Assembly (NCBI RefSeq): GCF_018320785.1
Contig: NW_024571687.1
Coordinates: forward strand, 1 to 64,000
Reading direction: 5' to 3'
DNA from: Cheilinus undulatus
Taxonomy: Eukaryota > Chordata > Actinopteri > Labriformes > Labridae
DNA: 64,000 bases
Positions within the stretch are counted from its first letter, which is position 1, and every line of letters starts with the position of its first letter. Positions 1 to 47,639 of the stretch are shown piece after piece. The translations under genes and the position numbers were made by a program. The notes under the pieces were generated by a model that was not told the DNA's origin, searched no databases, and was given only the letters and a program-made list of their open reading frames with translations.

Positions 1-176
1 ATTCTTGATTCTTTCTGATTCATGCTTGACTCTTTGTGATTCATTCTTGACTTTTTCTGATTCTTACTTGACTCTTTCTGATTCATTCTTGACTCTTTCT
101 GATTCATTCTTGACTCTTTCTGATTCATTCTTGATTCATTCTTGACTTTTGCTGATTCATTCTTGATTCTTTCTGT
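1..176. repeat. Minisatellite, about 21-bp unit (runs off the window)
   Basis: Imperfect copies of TGATTCATTCTTGACTCTTT, about eight units, continuing to the left of the window. Confidence 0.85.
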
Positions 177-879
177 AAAACATAATATTTCTTTAAAAAC
201 ATTTGTGATATTTTGATTCTTTTTAAACTTTCTTTATTCTCTTTTCATACCTTACATTATTTGTTGATGATTTAGGATGTTTTGAATATCTTTTCTGTTA
301 CTGTTTAATTCATGACTTTTTATTTCCTCTTTGATAGTTTAAAAGGTTCAAATTTTTTTTTTTTACAACTTATTGATAGTTTATTTTTATAACAATGCCT
401 TTGATGCTGTAAACAATATTCTATCTTTTATTTGAATGTTTGATAGGACAGAAAAGAAGCAGAGTGACCAACGAACAGATTAGAGTCATATCATAATCAG
501 AATTACAGTCATAATGAACTTTTAAACAGCGGTTCAGAGCAGCTTCATCTTCTCACAAGAGGTCTAGGAGTCTCAGCTCTCAGTAAACAGCAGGTTACTG
601 CACATGCTCAGGCTTATCACTAAAGATGGATGACATAGCTCCCCCTCCTGTTGCACAGTTATGATGACCATACACACACACAGACACACATACGTGTGTG
701 TATTCCATGTGGTTGAATATGTTCATTAAGTGTCACTGAGAGAAATGTTTAACTAAGAGAAAAAATACAACAGCTCCATCTTGTGGACGTCTGTGGATCA
801 TTACACCTACCAATTTAACATTTCAAACCACAAAATTGTTTGAAACTGTCAACTAATTCTATCAACATGAGATCAACAA
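177..879. other. Unrecognised AT-rich spacer
   Basis: No open frame, RNA gene or mobile element recognised. A short CA/CG-type microsatellite lies near 672-700. Confidence 0.5.
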
Positions 880-3800
880 ACACACTTAACAGTCACAGAG
901 TCACTCTGATGAACACTCAACAGTCACAGAGTCACTCTGATGAACACTCAACAGTCACTCTGATGACCACTCAACAGTCACAGAGTAACTCTGATGACCA
1001 CTCAACAGTCACAGAGTCACTCTGATGAACACTCAACAGTCACTCTGATGACCACTCAACAGTCACAGAGTAACTCTGATGACCACTCAACAGTCACAGA
1101 GTGACTCTGAAGACCACTCAACAGTCACAGAGTCACTCTGATGACCACTCAACAGTCACAGAGTAACTCTGATGACCACTCAACAGTCACAGAGTGACTC
1201 TGAAGACCACTCAACAGTCACAGAGTCACTCTGATGAACACTCAACAGTCACAGAGTCACTCTGATGAACACTCAACAGTCAGTCTGATGACCACTCAAC
1301 AGTCACAGAGTAACTCTGATGACCACTCAACAGTCACAGAGTGACTCTGAAGACCACTCAACAGTCACAGAGTCACTCTGATGACCACTCAACAGTCACA
1401 GAGTCACTCTGATGAACACTCAACAGTCACAGAGTCACTCTGATGAACACTCAACAGTCACTCTGATGACCACTCAACAGTCAGTCTGATGACCACTCAA
1501 CAGTCACAGAGTCACTCTGATGACCACTCAACAGTCACAGAGTCACTCTGATGACCACTCAACAGTCACAGAGTCACTCTGATGACCACTCAACAGTCAC
1601 AGAGTCACTCTGATGACCACTTAACAGTCACAGAGTCACTCTAATGACCACTCAACAGTCACAGAGTTTATCCAATGACTACTCAACAGTCACAGAGTGA
1701 CTCTGATGACCACTCAGCAGTCACAGAGTCACTCTGATGAACACTCAACAGTCACAGAGTCACTCTGATGAACACTCAACAGTCACAGAGTCACTCTGAT
1801 GAACACTCCACAGTCAATCTGATGACCACTCAACAGTCACAGAGTAACTCTGATGACCACTCAACAGTCACAGAGTGACTCTGATGACCACTCAACAGTC
1901 ACAGAGTCACTCTGATGAACACTCAACAGTCACAGAGTCACTCTGATGAACACTCAACAGTCACTCTGATGACCACTCAACAGTCACAGAGTAACTCTGA
2001 TGACCACTCAACAGACACAGAGTGACTCTGAAGACCACTCAACAGACACAGAGTGACTCTGAAGACCACTCAACAGTCACAAATTCACTCTGATGAACAC
2101 TCAACAGTCACAGAGTCACTCTGATGAACACTCAACAGTCACAGAGTCATTCTGATGACCACTCAACAGTCACAGAGTCACTCTGATGATCACTCAACAG
2201 TCACAGAGTCACTCTGAACACTCAACAGTCACTCTTATGAACACTCAACAGTCACAGAGTCACTCTGATGATCACTCAACAGTCACAGAGTCACTCTGAT
2301 GACCACTCAACAGTCACTCTGATAATCACTCAACAGTCACAGTCACTCTGATGACCACTCAACAGTCACTCTGATGACCACTCAACAGTCACAGAGTCAC
2401 TGTGATGACCACTCAACAGTCACTGTGATGACCACTCAACAGTCACTGTGATGACCACTCAACAGTCACTCTGATGATCACTCAACAGTCACAGAGTAAC
2501 TCTGATGACCACTCAACAGTCACAGAGTGACTCTGATGACCACTCAACAGTCACAGAGTCACTCAGATGATCACTCAACAGTCACAGAGTCACTCTGATG
2601 ACCACTCAACAGTCACAGAGTGACTCTGATGACCACTCAACAGTCACTGTGATGACCACTCAACAGTCACTGTGATGACCACTCAACAGTCACTGTGATG
2701 ACCACTCAACAGTCACTCTGATGACCACTCAACAGTCACTGTGATGACCACTCAACAGTCACTCTGATGACCACTCAATAGTCACTGTGATGACCACTCA
2801 ACAGTCACTGTGATGACCACTCAACAGTCACGGAGTCACTCTGATGAACACTCAACAGTCACTCTGATGACCACTCAATAGTCACTGTGATGACCACTCA
2901 ACAGTCACTCTGATGACCACTCAACAGTCACAGAGTCACTCTGATGAACACTCAACAGTCACTGTGATGAACACTCAACAGTCACTGTGATGACCACTCA
3001 ACAGTCACTCTGAACACTCAACAGTTACTGTGATGACCACTCAACAGTCACTGTGATGACCACTCAACAGTCACTGTGATGACCACTCAACAGTCACTCT
3101 GATGACCACTCAACAGTCACTGTGATGACCACTCAACAGTCACTCTGAACACTCAACAGTCACTGTGATGACCACTCAACAGTCACTGTGATGACCACTC
3201 AACAGTCACAGAGTCACTCTGATGACCACTCAACAGTCACTGTGATGACCACTCAACAGTCACTGTGATGACCACTCAACAGTCACTGTGATGACCACTC
3301 AACAGTCACTGTGATGACCACTCAACAGTCACTGTGATGACCACTCAACAGTCACTGTGATGACCACTCAACAGTCACTCTGAACACTCAACAGTCACTG
3401 TGATGACCACTCAACAGTCACTGTGATGACCACTCAACAGTCACAGAGTCACTCTGATGACCACTCAACAGTCACTCTGATGACCACTCAACAGTCACTG
3501 TGATGACCACTCAACAGTCACTCTGAACACTCAACAGTCACTGTGATGACCACTCAACAGTCACTGTGATGACCACTCAACAGTCACTCTGATGACCACT
3601 CAACAGTCACAGAGTCACTGTGATGACCACTCAACAGTCACTGTGATGACCACTCAACAGTCACTCTGAACACTCAACAGTCACTGTGATGACCACTCAA
3701 CAGTCACTGTGATGACCACTCAACAGTCACAGAGTCACTCTGATGACCACTCAACAGTCACTGTGATGACCACTCAACAGTCACTGTGATGACCACTCAA

Positions 3801-4143
3801 CAGTCACTGTGATGACCACTCAACAGTCACTGTGATGACCACTCAACAGTCACTCTGAACACTCAACAGTCACTGTGATGACCACTCAACAGTCACTGTG
3901 ATGACCACTCAACAGTCACTGTGATGACCACTCAACAGTCACAGAGTCACTGTGATGACCACTCAACAGTCACTCTGATGACCACTCAACAGTCACAGAG
4001 TCACTGTGATGACCACTCAACAGTCACTGTGATGACCACTCAACAGTCACAGAGTCACTCTGATGACCACTCAACAGTCACAGAGTCACTCTGATGACCA
4101 CTCAACAGTCACAGAGTCACTCTGATGACCACTCAACAGTCAG
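880..4143. repeat. Minisatellite, 31/23/20-bp variant units
   Basis: A 3.3-kb array built on CACTCTGATGACCACTCAAC. Long (31-bp, with an extra CACAGAGT), short (23-bp) and trimmed (20-bp, CACTCTGAACACTCAACAGT) variants occur. The long form dominates at the left end and the short form at the right, and the 20-bp form recurs at spaced intervals from 3006 to 3855. Confidence 0.95.
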
Positions 4144-6052
4144 ACAGTCCTCTGTTTAATTCTTCTGATTAGCTAATGTCGTTTATATATATAAAAAATA
4201 GGATAAATATGACCATTAATCAAACAAACAGAATCTCTTCTTCATTCAGTGATGGCGCTTTTATTTCACATCAACAGACATGTTTTATTTACACACAAGG
4301 TCACATGACGCCAGAAAACAGGAAGTGAGTTTATCGATGAGTTATGTTTATAGACACGGAAAAAAAAATACTCAACAGTTCAGATGTAAACAAATGATCA
4401 AACACTACTAAAGGATTCTGATTAACGCTGGAGTCTTCACTGTGTCAACGAGGCCTTAAAAATAATAATAATAAAGATAATTATGACATAAATAAAATAA
4501 TTAAAAAATTAAAAAACACACTCTGAGGGTTAGAAGAGACAGGGTTAAGGTTCAGTTACTTCAGTTTATTCATGGTTTCAGAGTGAAACAAACAAATAAA
4601 CATGGTCACATCACACCAGCAAACAGGAAGTGAATTTAAAGGTGAGATAGGTTTTTAGACACAGTAAAAATGTCACCAAATACAGTCAAACCAGGATGAA
4701 ACCATGTTAGTTTGAGAGAGTGGTCCTCTAAATCAAGACTAAACACAGTTTTTATGTAAACAAATGACCCAAACACCACAGGGAGTCATTAAGGCCTTCC
4801 CATAACACTGATAATTATGACAGAAATAAAATCATTTAAAACAGTTCAGCCATCTCCTTGGTTTCTAACGCATTGATGCTCACCTGTGCATGTGTCCATA
4901 GCCTCAGTGAGTTCTGAAGGAAGGTTCTCAGTGTCTATGTATGTATTTATATTTGTTTTTTAAATCTGTATACTTCATGACAACATTTTAAAATGCAGCG
5001 AAGAACAAAAAGGTCCCAGAGAGGTGGAAAGACAACACAAACAAAACTTTTATAAAAACAAGGCTCAACGTTTTGAGAAAGGCAGCATCACAGTAACAGG
5101 TGTGGCAGTGTGACCAGGTGAGACAGGTGAGGGGTGGTTACACCTGGATTACAGACAGACTAAAAACAACCATTACAAACTAATATAACCTGTTTTAAAC
5201 TGTGCTAGAGCAGAGGCAGCTGATTTCTACCATTATAATCCTCTGAAGGACCATTCAGTCTAGTCTGAGTCCGAACTCCAGGTCTCATTAGGTTCTTACC
5301 TTGATTTAAAGCTCAAATAACTAGAAAACATGCAGTTAGTGCAGATTATTAAACTCTCCAAACAACCTGAGACAAACACCAACCAGCCTCCACTGATTGG
5401 TCCAAAGGTGGTGTAAAGGTCACATGACCCAGATGTGAACATAGGGCTGGTAGGTTGGCTGAGATCAACGATGCTGAAAACTTTAAAATCATTAAACTTC
5501 ATAAGAAACATGGTAATAAATTAAATTAGACTCCCTCTAGTTAACAACACAGTGATTAATGAGGAAATAGTCCTGGCTACACAGCGAGGGGGTGTGGCAA
5601 CAGTGATGTCATCATTTGAGGGATTACTGTTGGAGCATCAATCTTCTAATCACTGGAAATGACCATATTTGGAAAAGAAGGTGGAGGTTTATTATTCAGA
5701 GGTCTGGATGTTAGCATCATAGGAAGTCCAGCTCTGCTCTTTTGACCAAATATGGCCATTTCCTGGTCATTAGTGACAGTGAACTCTGTTAGCTGGTTAT
5801 TCCATAGACATAATAAACGTAGATACCTCACTGGCTGGCTGACAAATGTCAACATCACCACCACATTACCAGAAGAAGAGCCGCAATATAAAGCAACACA
5901 AGTAGACGAGGAAAGTTTGAGTTTACGCAGTAAAAGGGCCAATCACAAGAAACGCTGTATGAAAAAACATACGTTTGTGAATTTATTTAACAGTACAGCC
6001 TAAACAATGTCGACTACAGAGACCACATTTTCATCCTTTGTACCATCTTCAA
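4144..6052. other. Non-repetitive spacer with a diverged internal duplication
   Basis: Two diverged copies of a 150-300-bp segment are visible, at about 4290-4420 and 4600-4780 (shared core AACAGGAAGTGA and ATGTAAACAAATGA). No gene recognised; small open frames at 5296-6003 have no recognisable domain. From memory, CD99L2 lies convergently beyond MTMR1 in mammals, so this could include its 3' UTR, but nothing here shows it. Confidence 0.4.
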
Positions 6053-9000
6053 CACTCTCTAGCTTAGCTCAACACTCTCTAGCTTAGCTCAACACTCTCT
6101 AGCTTAGCTCAACACTTGCTAGCTTAGCTCAGCACTCTCTAGCTTAGCTCAACACTTGCTAGCTTAGCTCAGCACTCTCTAGCTTAGCTCAACACTCTCT
6201 AGCTTAGCTCAACACTCTCTAGCTTAGCTCAACACTCTCTAGCTTAGCTCAACACTCTCTAGCTTAGCTCAACACTCTCTAGCTTAGCTCAACACTTGCT
6301 AGCTTAGCTCAGCACTCTCTAGCTTAGCTCAACACTTGCTAGCTTAGCTCAGCACTCTCTAGCTTAGCTCAACACTCTCTAGCTTAGCTCAACACTCTCT
6401 AGCTTAGCTCAACACTCTTTAGCTTAGCTCAGCACTCTCTAGCTTAGCTCAACACTTGCTAGCTTAGCTCAGCACTCTCTAGCTTAGCTCAACACTCTCT
6501 AGCTTAGCTCAACACTCTCTAGCTTAGCTCAACACTCTTTAGCTTAGCTCAACACTCTCTAGCTTAGCTCAACACTCTCTAGCTTAGCTCAACACTCTCT
6601 AGCTTAGCTCAACACTCTAGCTTAGCTCAACACTCTCTAGCTTAGCTCAACACTCTAGCTTAGCTCAACACTCTCTAGCTTAGCTCAACACTCTCTAGCT
6701 TAGCTCAACACTCTCTAGCTTAGCTCAGCACTCTTTAGCTTAGCTCAGCACTCTCTAGCTTAGCTCAGCACTCTTTAGCTTAGCTCAACACTCTCTAGCT
6801 TAGCTCAACACTCTCTAGCTTAGCTCAGCACTCTTTAGCTTAGCTCAACACTCTCTAGCTTAGCTCAACACTCTCTAGCTTAGCTCAACACTCTCTAGCT
6901 TAGCTCAGCACTCTCTAGCTTAGCTCAACACTCTCTAGCTTAGCTCAACACTCTCTAGCTTAGCTCAGCACTCTCTAGCTTAGCTCAACACTCTCTAGCT
7001 TAGCTCAACACTCTCTAGCTTAGCTCAGCACTCTCTAGCTTAGCTCAACACTCTCTAGCTTAGCTCAGCACTCTCTAGCTTAGCTCAACACTCTCTAGCT
7101 TAGCTCATAGCTTAGCTCAGCACTCTCTAGCTTAGCTCAGCACTCTCTAGCAGCTCAACACTCTCTAGCTTAGCTCAGCACTCTCTAGCTTAGCTCAACA
7201 CTCTCTAGCTTAGCTCAACACTCTCTAGCTTAGCTCAGCACTCTCTAGCTTAGCTCAACACTCTCTAGCTTAGCTCAACACTCTCTAGCTTAGCTCAGCA
7301 CTCTCTAGCTTAGCTCAACACTCTCTAGCTTAGCTCAGCACTCTCTAGCTTAGCTCAACACTCTCTAGCTTAGCTCAACACTTGCTAGCTTAGCTCAGCA
7401 CTCTCTAGCAGCTCAGCACTCTCTAGCTTAGCTCAGCACTCTCTAGCAGCTCAACACTCTCTAGCTTAGCTCAACACTCTCTAGCTTAGCTCAACACTCT
7501 CTAGCTTAGCTCAACACTCTCTAGCTTAGCTCAACACTATCTAGCTTAGCTCAGCACTCTCTAAGCTCAACACTCTCTAGCAGCTCAACACTCTCTAGCT
7601 TAGCTCAGCACTCTCTAGCAGCTCAACACTCTCTAGCTTAGCTCAGCACTCTCTAGCTTAGCTCAACACTCTCTAGCAGCTCAGCACTCTCTAGCTTAGC
7701 TCAACACTCTCTAGCAGCTCAACACTCTCTAGCAGCTCAACACTCTCTAGCTTAGCTCAACACTCTCTAGCTTAGCTCAACACTCTCTAGCTTAGCTCAA
7801 CACTCTCTAGCTTAGCTCAGCACTCTCTAGCTTAGCTCAACACTCTCTAGCTTAGCTCAACACTCTCTAGCTTAGCTCAGCACTCTCTAGCTTAGCTCAG
7901 CACTCTCTAGCTTAGCTCAACACTCTCTAGCTTAGCTCAACACTCTCTAGCTTAGCTCAACACTTGCTAGCTTAGCTCAGCACTCTCTAGCTTAGCTCAA
8001 CACTCTCTAGCTTAGCTCAACACTCTCTAGCTTAGCTCAACACTTGCTAGCTTAGCTCAACACTCTCTAGCTTAGCTCAACACTTGCTAGCTTAGCTCAA
8101 CACTCTCTAGCTTAGCTCAACACTCTCTAGCTTAGCTCAGCACTCTTTAGCTTAGCTCAGCACTCTCTAGCTTAGCTCAACACTTGCTAGCTTAGCTCAG
8201 CACTCTCTAGCTTAGCTCAACACTCTCTAGCTTAGCTCAACACTCTCTAGCTTAGCTCAACACTCTTTAGCTTAGCTCAACACTCTCTAGCTTAGCTCAA
8301 CACTCTCTAGCTTAGCTCAACACTCTCTAGCTTAGCTCAACACTCTAGCTTAGCTCAACACTCTCTAGCTTAGCTCAACACTCTAGCTTAGCTCAACACT
8401 CTCTAGCTTAGCTCAACACTCTCTAGCTTAGCTCAACACTCTCTAGCTTAGCTCAGCACTCTTTAGCTTAGCTCAGCACTCTCTAGCTTAGCTCAGCACT
8501 CTTTAGCTTAGCTCAACACTCTCTAGCTTAGCTCAACACTCTCTAGCTTAGCTCAGCACTCTTTAGCTTAGCTCAACACTCTCTAGCTTAGCTCAACACT
8601 CTCTAGCTTAGCTCAACACTCTCTAGCTTAGCTCAACACTCTCTAGCTTAGCTCAGCACTCTCTAGCTTAGCTCAACACTCTCTAGCTTAGCTCAACACT
8701 CTCTAGCTTAGCTCAGCACTCTCTAGCTTAGCTCAACACTCTCTAGCTTAGCTCAACACTCTCTAGCTTAGCTCAGCACTCTCTAGCTTAGCTCAACACT
8801 CTCTAGCTTAGCTCAGCACTTGCTAGCTTAGCTCAGCACTCTCTAGCTTAGCTCAGCACTCTCTAGCTTAGCTCAACACTCTCTAGCTTAGCTCAACACT
8901 CTCTAGCTTAGCTCAGCACTCTCTAGCTTAGCTCAACACTCTCTAGCTTAGCTCAGCACTCTCTAGCTTAGCTCAACACTCTCTAGCTTAGCTCAACACT

Positions 9001-9480
9001 TGCTAGCTTAGCTCAGCACTCTCTAGCTTAGCTCAGCACTCTCTAGCTTAGCTCAGCACTCTCTAGCTTAGCTCAACACTCTCTAGCTTAGCTCAACACT
9101 CTCTAGCTTAGCTCAGCACTCTCTAGCTTAGCTCAACACTCTCTAGCTTAGCTCAGCACTCTCTAGCTTAGCTCAACACTCTCTAGCTTAGCTCAGCACT
9201 CTCTAGCTTAGCTCAACACTCTCTAGCTTAGCTCAGCACTCTCTAGCTTAGCTCAACACTCTCTAGCTTAGCTCAGCACTCTCTAGCTTAGCTCAACACT
9301 CTCTAGCTTAGCTCAACACTCTCTAGCTTAGCTCAACACTCTCTAGCTTAGCTCAACACTCTCTAGCTTAGCTCAACACTCTCTAGCTTAGCTCAGCACT
9401 CTCTAGCTTAGCTCAACACTCTCTAGCTTAGCTCAACACTTGCTAGCTTAGCTCAGCACTCTCTAGCTTAGCTCAGCACT
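6053..9480. repeat. Minisatellite, 20-bp unit, about 170 copies
   Basis: Unit TAGCTTAGCTCAACACTCTC with AACA/AGCA and CTCTCT/CTTGCT variants and occasional 16-18-bp units. The pattern of short units near 6612-6660 recurs near 8341-8392, so a block of about 1.7 kb has been duplicated within the array. Confidence 0.97.
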
Positions 9481-9579
9481 CACCAGCAGGCTTGTAACAA
9501 GTATGGCTATCAGATTAACACATTAATCAAATGAATCACATTAACCTGACCCTGAGGAGAACGCAGTAACCACAGACGG

Positions 9580-9585
9580 TTTAAT
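9580..9585 (-). other. Possible mtmr1 poly(A) signal (ATTAAA)
   Basis: ATTAAA on the transcript strand about 490 nt after the stop codon, before the transcript would enter the 3.4-kb 20-bp minisatellite. A hexamer alone is weak evidence. An AATAAA also occurs on this strand near 4260, which would imply a 3' UTR of about 5.8 kb. Confidence 0.25.
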
Positions 9586-9857
9586 CTGTCTATCCTCACC
9601 TGATTCACTGATTATCTAACCAATCTTAACAACAATCTAAATCTTTTTTATGTTAACCTGTGTGCTTTTTTCAGTAAACCCACGGCTCCTCTCTATACTT
9701 CTGTGACTCTGATGCCGTCTAGCCTCTGGTAAAAGTCAACACGATGGAGTGCAGCAGCAGGCAAACACTCAACCAGGCATCTAAGAACAGTTTACGATGT
9801 CTATGCTTACTCCTGTTAGGGCGGTTTGTGTTTCAGTGCAGATTAACGCCAGAGCCG

Positions 9858-10075
9858 GACGGCGTTGTGGATCAGACGGCGTTGTGGATCAGACGGCGGT
9901 GTGGATCAGGCGGCGGTGTGGATCAGACGGCGGTGTGGATCAGACGGCGGTGTGGATCAGGCGGTGTTGTGGATCAGACGGCGGTGTGGATCAGATGGCG
10001 GTGTGGATCAGACGGCGGTGTGGATCAGGCAGTGTTGTGGATCAGACGGCGGTGTGGATCAGGCAGTGTTGTGGA

Positions 10076-10092
<17 letters not shown>
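9858..10092. repeat. 17-bp minisatellite spanning the mtmr1 stop codon
   Basis: Thirteen full units of GACGGCGGTGTGGATCA (9858-10078) plus a 14-bp partial unit (10079-10092). On the transcript each unit resembles the bases encoding HTAV-stop, and the partial unit is the real coding end. Confidence 0.95.
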
Positions 10093-43568
<33,476 letters not shown>

Positions 43569-44060
43569 CCTCAGCCCGACGAAAGCGCCCTGTCCCCGGG
43601 TAGTGAGAGGGGGATGAGGGGGGGTCTGCTCGGAGGGTCGGGTTCAAGTGAAATCCGGTTTAGATCCAACAGGCTGGTCTTTATTAATGTCAGGTGGACT
43701 ACAGGTCTACATAAATGTAAACCATCAAACTACAGGTCTATAAATGTGTCAGGTGTTTACAGGATGTGATTGTGGTTTCCTCTCTGACAGGCTGATGTTT
43801 CTGCTTCCTCTCTCTGACTCCGCCCACCACAGACCAGAGACCTGAGAGGAGACTGGGTCTCATCCAGGGACCGGTTTAGTGATACGGACCCCGACAGGGA
43901 CCGATGTGAGCCCCTCCAGTTATGTAGAACCAGCCAGAGTGCAGGGAGCATCTCTCTTCTGAAAAACATACAACATGGCGGCTGTCTTTGCTGGAAGAGA
44001 GGAGGGAGTGGTGAGGAGAGACCCACCACTGCTCTTCAGTCAGTCTGACCTCTGACCTCA

Positions 44061-44699
44061 CATCAGTGACCGAGGCAGAGGTGGATTTAGCAGTTTCAGG
44101 GGCCTCGCCATCTGCTGTTCTCCCTCCTCTACATTCTTATTTATCAGTGATGAGTCTTTAACATTCCTATTTACCAAAGAAAGTCCTGCTTCTAACTGCA
44201 GGTACAAGAAAACAACTGAAAGGTTTATGTTTGTTTTTTTTCACAGAAATGTCCGGGCAGTTTTGAAATCAAATGTCTAAATGGACTTCTGGTAACCACA
44301 TGACATCAGAGCTGTGTAATAATACATTTTCATGCTTATTTCAATGAAAATTGACAATTTACTTATATATATATACATACACACATACTTTGGATTTTTC
44401 TTTATTTTTGGTCATGTTTTGACAACCAAAATTAGCTGAATATATATTTTATTTATCAATACATTTGTAAAATATCTATTATAGAATATTTAGTAAAATA
44501 CCAGTTACACCAAATAACTTCATTAGCTAGCTAGCTTCATTGCGCTCTTAGTCATGTTTAGTTAACTGTAAACACACACACAGACACACACACACATTAT
44601 ATATATATATAAAATAAGCTTTCATGCCACTATAACATTTCCAAGTCTACTTTATATTTTGGGCTTTAATGGGCGTGTTCACCCTTTAAAACAGTGTTA
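44061..44699. other. Intergenic spacer with microsatellites
   Basis: AT-rich. Short (TA)n/(CA)n runs at about 44364-44388 and 44570-44612. No gene recognised. Confidence 0.5.
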
Positions 44700-45290
44700 C
44701 TCAACCTGTGAAAAGTGGCAAAAGCGGCTTGAAGTAGCAATAAAAATAAGTTAAAGGTGGCAAAAATGGTCAAAATGCAGCAAAATGGGTGAAAATGGAG
44801 AGAGAAAAGTGGAAAATGATCTGAAAGTTTCAAAAAAATGGGTGAGAAGTGGTAAAAAAAAATGAGTAACCGGTGGTAAAAATGGTCCAACAGTGGCAAA
44901 AACATAGCAAAAAAATTAGTGAAAAGTGACTAAAATGGGCAAAAAGCAGTAAGATTGGCAACAATAGGCAAAAAAATAGGAAAAAGTGGTACGTAATGGA
45001 AAAGAGTGGCTTAAAATGGGCAAAATGTGCCAAAAAAATGGTGAAAAAGGGCAAAAATGGGCAAAAAAGTGGAAAATGGAGAGGCAAAATTTTGGAAAAA
45101 AAGGAAACAAGTGGTATTTAATAAGAAAAAGCAGCTTATTTTGGCAAAAAGTGGCAAATATGGTTCAAAAAAGGGCAAAAATGGGATAAAAGTGGCAAAA
45201 AAGAAGTTGGAAAAATGGGTTAAAATAGGGAAAAGTGTAGCTTAAATGGGTGAAAAGTGGCAAAAATGTTGAAAATGGATGAAGTTTTCC
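44700..45290. repeat. Degenerate minisatellite AAAAATGGGCAAAAAGTGGC
   Basis: Irregular 10-20-bp units of A-rich sequence with GTGGCAAAA and ATGGGCAAAA. The open frames on both strands follow from the composition. Confidence 0.85.
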
Positions 45291-46189
45291 TTATTTAAGG
45301 TTTTCTGGGGAATAAAATTTCAAATTAAGATGTAAAAGCCATAAATCATCACTAAAGATCCATACGTTGAGTATCACTGATTTAAAATTTAAATGGCCAG
45401 TGTACAGGCTGGTCCAAAAAAAAGGTTCAGTCAACCCTGTGTGTAGGGTCCCCTAGTAGTCCAGGGACCCAGGAAACCACCTACAATTGCCTTATGGTTA
45501 ATCCTGCCTCATCAGCGAGGCATGATGCCTAAAAACCACATGAATCTTAAAATAGTGTCATAAATGGACATTTAGTTTAATTCCATTAGATATATATATA
45601 TCCTGTTTTAGCAGCTGTTGTTGTTCTGTCTGTTCTGATGAGAGTGGCTCTAGAAACACTGACGCTGTTTAAACAGAACTGAGAGTAAGGAGACTGAGGA
45701 AGTGAAACAGAATCTCTGACCCTAACTGAAGAGTTTCAGAGATGAGAACTAGAAGGTGTTTTTAAACACAGGTGAGGGACATGAGTCGGCCCTTAACGTG
45801 CTCAGATGAACATCGTAGTCTGTCTTTTAAAGAACAGCGCCCTCCTCAGGCTGACCTGTTTCTTATTATCAGTGATCCACACTGATGACTTCATTAGCCA
45901 TCATCGTACCAGCTTTACTCAAACTTAGTGTCTGATTATTGAGATTATTCTAAGCTGGGGTCAGAGAGATAACCTTCATTATTCTTTCATTAGTGAATGT
46001 AAGCAGGTTTGTGATAATTATGATGTTCATAGACCAGACTCCACCGTGTTCTAGCTCCTCTGAAGGAAGTGAACAGACTCAGGTTTAACCTGAAGTCTCT
46101 GTATGGTTAAAGACAGCATGGTCATTATAAGAACATGAGTTATTTCTTTTATCTGTGATCCAGCTGGGTCCAGGGAAGTCCTCAGACCA
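45291..46189. other. Intergenic spacer, nothing recognised
   Basis: Unique sequence between an A-rich minisatellite and the LINE-like fragment. No open frame of note. Confidence 0.4.
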
Positions 46190-46615
46190 CGAATCTCTGC
46201 TAGACAGTAGATAGATCCTCCAGGTGGGGGGTAGGCCTGTCGCTCAGGTGAAGAAGGTCAGGTACTTCGGGTTCTACTTGAGGGTAGAATGGACCAGATT
46301 GGTGCAGCACCAGCAGGACTTCAGGTGTTCTCTCAGACCGCTGTGGTGAAGAAGAAGCTGAGCTTCAGATTTACTGATCCATCTCTGCTCTGTCCCTCAC
46401 TGACGGTCTCTGACTGATCCAAAGGGATCACAGGTACAGGTGTGGAGATAAGCTTCATCAGGAGGGTGTCTGGACTCAGCCAGATGAGGTTCAGGATCAG
46501 GATACTCCTGGAGGACCCAGAACCCTCTGGAGGGATCATATATCCTCTCTGGTCTGGAAACACCTCAGGATCCCCCAGGAGTATCTGGAAATATTACTGG
46601 ATGGATGTTTATGGA
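46190..46615 (+). mobile_element. Decayed LINE-like (non-LTR) 3' fragment
   Basis: From memory this follows the 3' end of an abundant fish non-LTR element: GTCAGGTACTTCGGGTTCTA, ATTGGTGCAGCACCAGCAGG, CTGTGGTGAAGAAGAAGCTG, ATAAGCTTCATCAGGAGGGT, then a loose GGATCCCCCAGGAGTATCTG and a terminal TGGATGGATG. Many indels and stops remain, so it is inactive. The family cannot be assigned without a search. Confidence 0.55.
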
Positions 46616-46919
46616 TAATAATTGTTCAGCTATTTAAAGAGATCATGGTTAAATCCGTATCTACCGAAGAATGAGGCTTTGGGAGTCAAGGCTTCTTAAA
46701 TTAATTTAATCAGTAATATTTACAGAACTGGAGCCAACCAACAGAGAAAACAGAGTCAAAAAAAACAAGTTTGAAATGTTTCAGCATTTCACCTTCCCTT
46801 AATGATGCCAAAAACATCCTCAACACATCTCATGTGTTTATAAAAGCAGGCTAATTAAGACACGAAACCCCAAACTACAACAACCCCAGAAAACAAGAAA
46901 GAGTCAAAGAGGACAGGGA

Positions 46920-47220
46920 CGGGGACCTTCAGAGACCGGGATCAGAGACCTTAGTCTGACCTTTAAAGGCTGGGGCTAGAGACCTTAGTCTGACCTTTAA
47001 AGACCAGGGTCAGAGACCTTAGTCCGACCTTCAAGACCAGGGTCAGAGACCTTAGACTGACCTTTAAAGACCAGGGTCAGAGACCTTAGTCTGACCTTAA
47101 GAGAACTTAGTCAGACCAGAAACACCTCTGATCATTAGGACCACGGTCAGAGAAGGTCTCAAAACACGAGGACCACAGTCAGAGACCTCTAAAGACTATA
47201 GTCAGAGAAGGTCCCAGTCT
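46920..47220. repeat. Short degenerate repeat, about 37-bp unit
   Basis: Several imperfect copies of AGAGACCTTAGTCTGACCTT followed by TAAAGACCAGGGTC. Confidence 0.8.
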
Positions 47221-47639
47221 CCGTCCCACACCAAACAAAACCAGGTTAAAGGTCTGGAGCAGAAATCCACATGTATATCGCCTATTTCTAACCCTAGTCC
47301 TGGTATTATAAAAGCCTCAGATTGTACACTACATAAAATAGTCCTATCTTACAACAATAGAGCTTTAGGCAGTAAAATAGGTTCTGATTGAGGTAATTAC
47401 ATCATGGTTTTACAGAGTACAAAATAAAAATATAGATTTATCTGTTTATTCCCTAAAAACTCAACCACCAACAGACCTTTGATGTCACTATCACCGCCAG
47501 TTCCTCGCCAACCCTCCTGAGACCGGATCAAACCTAAAGAGGACGCAGACGTGGAACCAATTCGGTACAACCTGTGACATCACCTCCATCCAGCCAATCA
47601 GAAAGGCTGCAGCCAAAGAGTTTGAGATGAACTTCCTCG

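Noticed and set aside
5646..6003. Overlapping open frames of 98 and 83 codons on opposite strands.
   Set aside because: No recognisable domain, splice context or neighbour support. Their length is common by chance.
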